Below are positions 13,522-20,062 of a stretch of 38,003 bases of DNA, piece by piece (position 1 is the stretch's first letter; each line of letters starts with the position of its first letter). The notes under the pieces were generated by a model. That model was given only the letters and a program-made list of their open reading frames with translations. It did no database searches and was not told the origin of the DNA. The stretch spans positions 1 to 38,003 of the forward strand of contig NZ_JAHRXF010000055.1 in NCBI RefSeq assembly GCF_019104725.1, in the 5' to 3' direction. Made by a program: the position numbers and the translations under genes. Origin of the DNA: Streptomyces corallincola (GTDB taxonomy: Bacteria > Actinomycetota > Actinomycetes > Streptomycetales > Streptomycetaceae).

Positions 13522-16410
13522 TCAGCCCTGTTCGTCCAGGGCGGCCAGGGCGTCCCGCAGGGCCGCCCGGCTGGTGATGCCCAGCTTGGGGTAGATCTGG
13601 TAGAGGTGCGTGCCGATGGTGCGGTGGGAGAGGAAGAGGCGTTCACCGATCTGCTTGTTGGTGAGGCCACCGGCGGCCAGCGCGGCGATCTCCTTCTCCT
13701 GGTGAGTGAGCAGCGCCTTCGTCCGGGGCGCCCCGTCCACCGGGTCGGCCGTCCGGGTCTCCCCCGCCGCCCGCAGCTCGGCCGCTGCCCGCTCGGCCCA
13801 GGGCACGGCCCCGAGCCCCTGGAACGCGCTCAGCGCGGCGGCGAGGCGGAGCCGCGCCTCCCCCGCCTTGCGCGCCCGGCGCAGATACTCGCCGTAGAGC
13901 AGTTCGACGCGCGCGTACTCGAACGGCCAGCGCCGTGCGCGGTCGTCGGAGAGTGCCTGCTCGAAGTGGGTGGCGGCGTCCCGCCCGGCCCCGGCGGCGA
14001 GCGCCTGCACCGCGTGGGCGTGCATCCGCATGCGCGGGGACAGCGCGGGCATGTCGGACTCCCGTACCGCGCGGGCGTGCGCGCGCGCCTCGGCCTCGCG
14101 CCCGGTGCGGACGGCCGCCTCGACGAGGTCGAGGGCGCCCCACATGGCGAGCGGCACGAACGGGGCGAGTTCACCGGCCGGGGAGAGCAGACAGCTCTGC
14201 CGGTAGGCCTCCTCGAAGTCCCCGGAGCCCAGCGCGGAGAGCGCGCGGGCGTACGCGGCGCACAGTGCGACCCCGCCCGCACCCCGCGGCCCGGCCCACT
14301 GGACGATCTGCTCGGTGAGCTGCCGGTTGGTCCTGTCCCAGCCGCGCACGGCGGCGACGAACGCCCGGCTGTAGCGGAAGTACCAGGTGAACAGGTCGTA
14401 CTCGTACTCGTCGCTGACCTGGAGCGCCTCGTCGGCGAGGTCTCCGGCCTCGTCCCAGCGGCCGGTGGCCATGTCCTCGATGACCAGATTGAGCAGCGCC
14501 CCGAGATGGCGGCGGGCGGGGTGGCGTCCGCCGCGTCCCTCGCGGACCACCCGCCAGAAGGCTTCGCGCAGCTCTCCGGACCGGTCGGCGTACAGCGAGG
14601 CGATCCCCATGCGCACCACCCGCGACGGGTCCGTCTCCTCGCGGGCGTCGGCCAGCACCCGGTCGAGGCGGTCCAGGGCCCGGCCACCGGTGCGAGCGGG
14701 GTCTCCCCAGGTGCGGGACATCACCCAGAGCAGATCGGGTACGCCGTCTGCCCAGCGGTCCAGCGCGGCGAGCAGCCGGTGCCACAGCTCCGCCCGGCCG
14801 CCGTACCAGCAGAGCAGCATCAGGGTGTGCATCGCCTCGGCGAGCGCGAAGTCGTCCGCGCGACCGGGCGCGGAGCCCGGCCCGCCGGACTTCTCGCCGA
14901 TGGTGAGGTAGGTGTCCACGGCGTCGGCGAGCAGGGCGTGCGCGGTGTCCACGTCACCGTCGGTGTTGATCAGGACGTAGGCGGTGGCCGCCGCCGCGAG
15001 CAGCGCGCTGCGGGGTTCGGGGGCGCTGTCGGCCGGGCCGTCGAGCAGGGCGGGATCGGCGCGGCGAGCGCTGTCCAGCAGGACGGACGCCCCGCGCATC
15101 TCACCACCGGCGTCGGCGCCGATGTAGGCGGCCTCGGCGAGTCGGCGGCTCCTGTCCTGCGGGCTCGGGCTGAGCCGGGCGGAGTGCGACAGCGCGGCGA
15201 CCGCGCCGGTGGCGTCACCGCGCGCCAGGCTGCGTTGCGCGGCGGCCTCCAGTTGCTTGGCGACGTCCTCGTCGGCGGAGGAGGCGGCCTCGCCGAGATG
15301 CCAGGCCCGGCGTTCGGGCCGGTCGGTGAGGATGTCGGCGAGCCGGTGGTGGGCGGCGCGGCGCTCCCCCGAGGTCGCCGCCTCCACGACGGCGGAGGCG
15401 AGCAGCGGGTGACAGAAGTGCAGCCGGTACGCGGCGAGGTCCACGGTGACGACACCGGCGCGCTCGGCGGGGCCGAGGGCGTCCGTGAGGGAGAGCCCGA
15501 CCGCGTTCTCGATGACGGAGAGGTCGCCGCTGCCGTCGAGCGCGGCGAGCAGCAGCGCCTCCCGGCAGTCGGGCGAGAGGTCGGCCACCCGCTTGGCGAA
15601 CAGCGCCTTCAGCCGTTCGTTGAGGGGCAGGACGGACGGCATGCTGGACTCCGCGTGCTGCTGCGCCCCGGTGAGCAGGCGCGGCAGTTCGACCAGGGCC
15701 AGCGGGTTGCCGAGCGCCTCCGCGACGATGCGTCGCCGCACGCCGTACGCGAGCTGGGGATGGACGGCGCGCAGGAGTTCGTGCGCGCCCTGGTCGTCGA
15801 GGGGGCGCAGGACACGCTCGGGCAGGCCGCCGCGTTCGAAGTAGCCGTCGGCGTCGGACCGTACGGAGGCCAGGAAGCCGATGGGGGTGCCGATCAGCCG
15901 CCGGGCGACGAAGCCGAGCACGATGGCGGTGGACCGGTCCAGCCAGGTGACGTCGTCCGCGACGAGCATCACGGGCCCGCTGCGGGCGACCCGGCGGAGC
16001 AGGAAGAGGGTGGCCGTGGAGACCACCAGCCGGTCCGGCGCGGGCCCGGAACCGATTCCGGTGGCGACGCGCAGGGCGTCCCGGTGGACCGGGTCCAGGT
16101 CGTCCGTGTGGGCGAGGAGGGGGAAGAGGAGCTGGTTGAGCCCGGAGTAGGCGATGTCGGCCTCGAACTGGGCTCCGCCGACCCGGAGCACCGTGATGGC
16201 CTTGTCGTCGTCGGCGCGGCGCGCGACGGTCTCCAGCAGGGCCGACTTGCCGATGCCCGACTCTCCGGCGATCATCAGCGACCCGCCCTTGACCGCGGCT
16301 TCCGAGAAGAAGCTGCAGATGGAGCGCAGGTCGTCGTTACGGCCGTACAGGGACACCGCGCAGCGGTCCATCGGGCCGTAGATCTTCGGGGGTACGGGGG
16401 TGGCGTCCAT
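13522..16410 (-). CDS. LuxR-family ATPase regulator (LAL), copy 1
   Basis: A large ATP-binding LuxR regulator, about 962 residues. N-terminal AAA/STAND ATPase with Walker A AGESGIGKSALL and Walker B MLVADDVTWLD; a long helical TPR-like middle; and a C-terminal LuxR helix-turn-helix with EIAALAAGGLTNKQIGERLF and GTHLYQIYPKLGI. LALs activate secondary-metabolism or catabolic operons after binding a ligand. It is a paralogue of the LAL at 20021-22834, with many identical blocks (the SGLNQL, GNPLALVELPRLL and DNA-recognition regions). Start uncertain: ATG 16410 (MDATPVPP) has GAGGAG 13 nt upstream; a TTG at 16431 is alternative. The 250 nt upstream includes an AT-rich stretch (16455-16510) that could hold its promoter. 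A 1,030-codon open frame on the other strand is a GC-bias shadow. Confidence 0.93.
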   Translation of the reverse strand: MDATPVPPKIYGPMDRCAVSLYGRNDDLRSICSFFSEAAVKGGSLMIAGESGIGKSALLETVARRADDDKAITVLRVGGAQFEADIAYSGLNQLLFPLLAHTDDLDPVHRDALRVATGIGSGPAPDRLVVSTATLFLLRRVARSGPVMLVADDVTWLDRSTAIVLGFVARRLIGTPIGFLASVRSDADGYFERGGLPERVLRPLDDQGAHELLRAVHPQLAYGVRRRIVAEALGNPLALVELPRLLTGAQQHAESSMPSVLPLNERLKALFAKRVADLSPDCREALLLAALDGSGDLSVIENAVGLSLTDALGPAERAGVVTVDLAAYRLHFCHPLLASAVVEAATSGERRAAHHRLADILTDRPERRAWHLGEAASSADEDVAKQLEAAAQRSLARGDATGAVAALSHSARLSPSPQDRSRRLAEAAYIGADAGGEMRGASVLLDSARRADPALLDGPADSAPEPRSALLAAAATAYVLINTDGDVDTAHALLADAVDTYLTIGEKSGGPGSAPGRADDFALAEAMHTLMLLCWYGGRAELWHRLLAALDRWADGVPDLLWVMSRTWGDPARTGGRALDRLDRVLADAREETDPSRVVRMGIASLYADRSGELREAFWRVVREGRGGRHPARRHLGALLNLVIEDMATGRWDEAGDLADEALQVSDEYEYDLFTWYFRYSRAFVAAVRGWDRTNRQLTEQIVQWAGPRGAGGVALCAAYARALSALGSGDFEEAYRQSCLLSPAGELAPFVPLAMWGALDLVEAAVRTGREAEARAHARAVRESDMPALSPRMRMHAHAVQALAAGAGRDAATHFEQALSDDRARRWPFEYARVELLYGEYLRRARKAGEARLRLAAALSAFQGLGAVPWAERAAAELRAAGETRTADPVDGAPRTKALLTHQEKEIAALAAGGLTNKQIGERLFLSHRTIGTHLYQIYPKLGITSRAALRDALAALDEQG

Positions 16411-16595
16411 TGTCCTGGCGCATCTCCTCAACGGGATGGTGTGGAGGGCCGCGGAACTTCGAAAATCTTGCCAATTCTTTACGGATCATTCGGAGTAAGC
16501 CAGCCTAATCAGCACATTCCCCACACCGCAAGCCCGCGCCCACGGCCCGCGGACCCGTAGCGCGGATTCTGGTGCCCGCAATGGCCCCGCACAAG

Positions 16596-16633
16596 CGCCG
16601 CGGGCGCCCGGCACCCGCCGGACGCCCGCGGCG
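16596..16633 (-). terminator. Strong hairpin after the glycosyltransferase gene
   Basis: An 11-bp perfect outer stem (16596-16606 with 16623-16633), one mismatched pair, then a 5-bp inner stem (16608-16612 with 16617-16621) and a 4-nt loop. It lies 33 nt past the glycosyltransferase stop. No T-run, as usual here. It separates the glycosyltransferase transcript from the LAL promoter region. Confidence 0.75.
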
Positions 16634-16666
16634 TCTCACCCGTCCCCGGCCGCGGCCCGGGACGCC

Positions 16667-17962
16667 TCAGCCGTGCTGCTCGACGAACTCCGCCACGGCC
16701 ACCAGCGGGTCGTAGTGCTGGTAGGCGGCCTGGATCTCCTCGGCCTTCTCGCGGTACGACGCGCCGCCGAGCACCTCCTCGACGCCCTTGCGGACGGCGG
16801 CGGCCTCGGGGCGGCCGGTGCGCAGGTCCACGCCGGTGCCGCTCCACGCGACCCGCGCGGCGACCTCGGGCTTCTCCTCGGTGTCACCGCCGACGACCAG
16901 CGGCAGACCGTGCCGCAGCGCGGTCTGCACACCGCCGTACCCGGCGTTGGTGACCAGGACGCTGCTGAGCGGGAAGATGCGCTCGAAGGGGACGTAGTCG
17001 GCGAGGATCACATTGTCCGGGACGGTGCCGCCCAGCGCCTCGCGCACCACGTCCGGGCCGTCGGCGCGCACGGTGGCGGCGACCACGGTGACGTCCAGCC
17101 CGGCCAGGCCCTCCACGGTGGGGACGACGAGCTGCGTCAGGTCGCGGTTGGCCAGCGTGCCCTGGGTGACGACGACGACGGGCCTGCCGTCGGACAGCCG
17201 GTCCCACCAGTCGGGCAGCTCGTAGTCGGTGCCGGAGTCGGCGGGGAGCGCGCCGATGAAGCGGAAGCCCTCGGGGGCGTCGCTGCGCGGGTACTCGAAC
17301 GCCGGGACCGTGAGGTGGAACCGGTGGTCGGGGACGCGGTCCATCGCGTTGAGGAAGAAGTCGGGCAGCGTGACGCCCATCTGCTCGAACACGCCCTCCA
17401 GGTGCCGCTGCGGCTCGGCCATCATCTGCCGCATGCCGCCGCGCATCGCCGCGTACTGCTCCCGCATCGCCTCGTTGGTGGCCGGGGGCAGCGCGGGGCC
17501 GAAGGGCGGCAGATCGACGCTCTCGGAGCTGGGCGGGGCGATGCCGAGGGTCACCACGAGCGGGCGCTCGCCGCGCGGGGCGCGCAGCGGGGTCGCCAGC
17601 ACGGCCAGCGAGGTCGGCTCGGTGAACACGACGGAGGCGGGGAACTCCGCCAGCAGCTCCTGGATGCGCCGGTCGTGGGCGGGCGCCGGGTCACCGAAGA
17701 CGTGCATCAGGTCGAACGCCATCGACTCCAGCTGCGGCAGACCCGCGCGCTGCGGGAATGAGGCGCCCAGGTCACGGTCGTCGTAGTCCAGCTCGGGGGC
17801 GTACGCGACGAACCGCGCACCGGTCGCCTCGACCTTCTCCTGGAACCGGGCGCCGGTGTAGAACAGCACCTCGTGCCCGCGCCGCGTCAGATCGGCGGCC
17901 AGGGCCAGCATCGGAGAAACATGCCCGTGGAACGGGGTGGCCGTGAAGAGGACCTTGCTCAT
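16667..17962 (-). CDS. Macrolide-type glycosyltransferase (GT1 family)
   Basis: A 431-residue GT-B glycosyltransferase of the UDP-sugar/macrolide glycosyltransferase family. The N-terminal acceptor domain starts LFTATPFHGHVSPMLALAADL, with the usual catalytic-type His, and the C-terminal donor domain has VVVVTQGTLANRD, LADYVPFERIFPLSSVLVTN, GYGGVQTALRHGLPLVVGGD and EKPEVAARVAWSGTGVDL. Such enzymes glucosylate macrolides or other aglycones, in self-resistance or tailoring. The donor-loop HCGxGT is TNAGYGGVQ here, so the His is replaced by Asn. Start at ATG 17962 (MSKVLFTATPF); its ribosome site is weak, and frame extends upstream without a better start. It sits between the two LAL genes, which may control it (inferred). 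Confidence 0.9.
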   Translation of the reverse strand: MSKVLFTATPFHGHVSPMLALAADLTRRGHEVLFYTGARFQEKVEATGARFVAYAPELDYDDRDLGASFPQRAGLPQLESMAFDLMHVFGDPAPAHDRRIQELLAEFPASVVFTEPTSLAVLATPLRAPRGERPLVVTLGIAPPSSESVDLPPFGPALPPATNEAMREQYAAMRGGMRQMMAEPQRHLEGVFEQMGVTLPDFFLNAMDRVPDHRFHLTVPAFEYPRSDAPEGFRFIGALPADSGTDYELPDWWDRLSDGRPVVVVTQGTLANRDLTQLVVPTVEGLAGLDVTVVAATVRADGPDVVREALGGTVPDNVILADYVPFERIFPLSSVLVTNAGYGGVQTALRHGLPLVVGGDTEEKPEVAARVAWSGTGVDLRTGRPEAAAVRKGVEEVLGGASYREKAEEIQAAYQHYDPLVAVAEFVEQHG

Positions 17963-18233
17963 CTCGGTGGGACATCCAATCGTTTCGGTCGAGATCCCGC
18001 GCCGCTCGCGGTGCGCGGCACTCGTGTAGAGGACGGGGGCGGAACCCGAAGAGTTCACATGAACGGGCGCGGACTTCGTTCGCGCGCGGGGGGGCGCGGG
18101 GCTGTGGGGCTCGTGGGAGACGGAGGGGCGGGGTCCGTGGGGGGCTCGTAGGACCAGCGCGGCCCTCGGGCCTCTGCCGCCCGGGCCTACGACCTCCAAC
18201 CTCCGCCCCCGCCCTCCCGCCGGTCCCGGTGGC

Positions 18234-19079
18234 TCAGTCCTTCAGCTCCCAGAGCCAGTTGTGCCGCTCGTAGGCGACCTGGAAGCCGAGCCGGAGCATG
18301 TTGTGCAGGGACGAGTTGTGCGTCCCCTCCATCTCCGCGCCCGTCTCCGCGACCAGGACCGTCGCTCCGTCCCGCGCGGCGGCGCGGGCGCGCGCGACGA
18401 GCAGTTCGGTCTGTCCGCCCCGGTTGCGCGCCTCGGGCAGCACCGCTCCGCCGAAGAACTGGGCGGTCGTGCCGGAGCGGTGCATGGTGCCGGTCCCGAC
18501 GATCTCCTCCCCGCGCAGGACGGAGTACCCGTGCCACGCCGGGCCGCCCACCGTGGCGGCGGCCATCGCCACGAGCGGGTTCGCGGGCAGGCCGAACGCG
18601 CGCGACATCACATCGGCCCACCGCTCCGCGTCCTCGACGGCGACGGCCTCGGTGCGTATGCCGTCGGGGCGGCGGCGCTCGGGCGCGTCGGCGCGGGCGA
18701 GCACCTCGTCCACCGCGCCGACGACTTTCACCCAGGACGCGCCGTCGGTGATGCCTTCCCGATCGCGGATCTCGTCCCAGTCCTCGGGGAGCACGGAGGG
18801 GGCGAGCTGGAGGAGGGCGCGGCGGATGCCCCGCGCCCGGTAGAAGGCGCAGACCTCGGCGATCTGCCCGGCGGTGACCGGTTCGGTACGGCCGAATCCG
18901 AGCGCCTTGCTCCAGAACTGGGCCGGGTCGTCGCGCACCGCGAGGACGACGGCGTCTCCGACGCGGGTGGCCTCGGCGCCCAGCTCGGCGCGGACGTCCG
19001 CCGACGGGCCGGTCTCGAACGCGAACAGTGCTTCTGCTTCGGAGCCCTCGATGAGCGACGGCGACATGGTGACGGGCAC
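18234..19079 (-). CDS. GNAT-family N-acetyltransferase
   Basis: A 281-residue protein with a C-terminal GNAT fold. Seen: GYSVLRGEEIVGTGTMHRSG, then GGAVLPEARNRGGQTELLVARARAAA, which fits the acetyl-CoA pyrophosphate loop (R/Q-x-x-G-x-G/A pattern, here RNRGGQ), and LGFQVAYERHNWLWEL at the end. The N-terminal half (VLAVRDDPAQFWSKALGFG, later FYRARGIRRALLQLAP) looks like a second, degenerate GNAT-like lobe, so this may be a tandem GNAT. The acceptor is unknown. GTG 19079 is chosen with GAGGT seven bases upstream; ATG at 19067 is the alternative. It is transcribed toward the glycosyltransferase, with 271 nt between. Confidence 0.8.
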   Translation of the reverse strand: MPVTMSPSLIEGSEAEALFAFETGPSADVRAELGAEATRVGDAVVLAVRDDPAQFWSKALGFGRTEPVTAGQIAEVCAFYRARGIRRALLQLAPSVLPEDWDEIRDREGITDGASWVKVVGAVDEVLARADAPERRRPDGIRTEAVAVEDAERWADVMSRAFGLPANPLVAMAAATVGGPAWHGYSVLRGEEIVGTGTMHRSGTTAQFFGGAVLPEARNRGGQTELLVARARAAARDGATVLVAETGAEMEGTHNSSLHNMLRLGFQVAYERHNWLWELKD

Positions 19080-19263
19080 GGGACTTACCTCGTTGCGGTG
19101 GGGGAGTACAGGGAAACTTTTCTGCACACCACACGAACCAGCCGCGGGGTGGCGTTCACATCTGGCCGGAAAACTCGGTGCGGGGCGGTGGGGAGGGAGG
19201 TGCGGGGCACCGGGGGTGGTGGAACAGTGAACTTCGGTGATCGTGGGAAAGGGGGTGCCGCAC

Positions 19264-19932
19264 GTGACGACCGCTCCTCCGCCCCGGCCGGGAGACGAGC
19301 CCGTGGACCGACCCGTGGACCGACCCGGAGACCGGCCCGGCGACCGGGCGGGAGATCCGCTGCCGCCGGGGCAGCGGCTGGTGGCCGGGTGGCCGGTGTC
19401 CCACTACGGGCCGGTCCCCCGTTTCCGCCCCGAGCGCTGGGACCTGAAGGTGTTCGGGGCGACGGCCGGGGGCGTGACGGTGAGCCGGACGTGGGAGCAG
19501 GTGACCGCGCTGCCGCGCACCACGGTGGTGGCCGACCTGCACTGCGCGACGGGGACCACGTCCACGGGCCACGAGTGGTTCGGCGTCCCGCCGGAGGTCG
19601 TCCTCGGGCTGGCGCCGCCGGCGGAGCGCGTGACCCACGTGATGATCTGGGCCGAGTACGGCTACAGCGCCAACCTCCGCCTCTCCGACTTCACCGCCCC
19701 CGGCACCCTCCTCGCCACCCACCACGGCGGCGAACCCCTCACCGCCGAGCACGGTTTCCCGCTCCGCCTCGTCGTGCCCCACCTCTACGGCTACAAGAGC
19801 GTCAAGTGGCTGCGCGGCATCGAGTACCTCACGGCCGACCGGCCCGGCTTCTGGGAGGAACGCGGCTACCACAACACGGGGGAGGTCAGCACGGGGAGGC
19901 GCTACTCGTACGAGGAGGAGTCCCGCCGGTGA
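19264..19932 (+). CDS. Small molybdopterin oxidoreductase (sulfite-oxidase fold, YedY-like)
   Basis: A 222-residue protein with only the molybdopterin-binding domain of the sulfite oxidase fold. Seen: FRPERWDLKVFGA, LPRTTVVADLHCATG with the Cys expected to ligate Mo, HEWFGVPPEVVL, MIWAEYGYSANLRLSD, GTLLATHHGGEPLTAEHGFPLRL (quoted in part) and YGYKSVKWLRGIEY. After the Cys, the usual CVTRWS segment is CATGTTSTG, so the Arg and Trp near the active site are absent. No Tat signal is seen, so it is probably cytoplasmic. The N-terminus is a low-complexity DRPVDRPGDRPGDRAGD run. GTG 19264 follows AAGGGGG by eight bases; an upstream GTG at 19237 is less likely. Its end is inside an inverted repeat shared with the converging LAL gene. 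Confidence 0.88.
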   Translation: MTTAPPPRPGDEPVDRPVDRPGDRPGDRAGDPLPPGQRLVAGWPVSHYGPVPRFRPERWDLKVFGATAGGVTVSRTWEQVTALPRTTVVADLHCATGTTSTGHEWFGVPPEVVLGLAPPAERVTHVMIWAEYGYSANLRLSDFTAPGTLLATHHGGEPLTAEHGFPLRLVVPHLYGYKSVKWLRGIEYLTADRPGFWEERGYHNTGEVSTGRRYSYEEESRR

Positions 19933-20062
19933 GGGCACGGGGAGCCCGGAACCCGTGGCCCCCCGGCGGCACCGGCCTCGCGGGTACGGGAGGGACCCCG
20001 CACGGCCGTGCCCCGCGCCGTCAGGCCGGGTCGGGTTCCGGGCTCCCCGCGCCCTCACCGGC
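19925..20062. terminator. 31-bp inverted repeat spanning two convergent gene ends
   Basis: The arms 19925-19955 and 20032-20062 are complementary at 30 of 31 bases (only 19937/20050 mismatch), separated by 76 nt. The left arm carries the last codons and stop of the oxidoreductase gene and its first flank; the right arm carries coding sequence for the last residues of LAL copy 2. The loop also holds a perfect 12-bp palindrome at 20000-20011. Either transcript can fold the long stem, so it should act as a bidirectional terminator. The two transcripts would also be complementary here. Confidence 0.75.

Noticed and set aside
13471..13533. Inverted repeat between the SBP and LAL copy 1 ends, like the one at 19925-20062
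   Set aside because: Only 8 of 9 bases pair and the loop is long; not distinguishable from chance.
13468..16560. A 1,030-codon open frame on the plus strand opposite LAL copy 1
   Set aside because: It is Gly/Val/Arg-rich without motifs, while the minus strand encodes clear ATPase and LuxR domains. Long antisense frames are expected from the GC-rich third positions.
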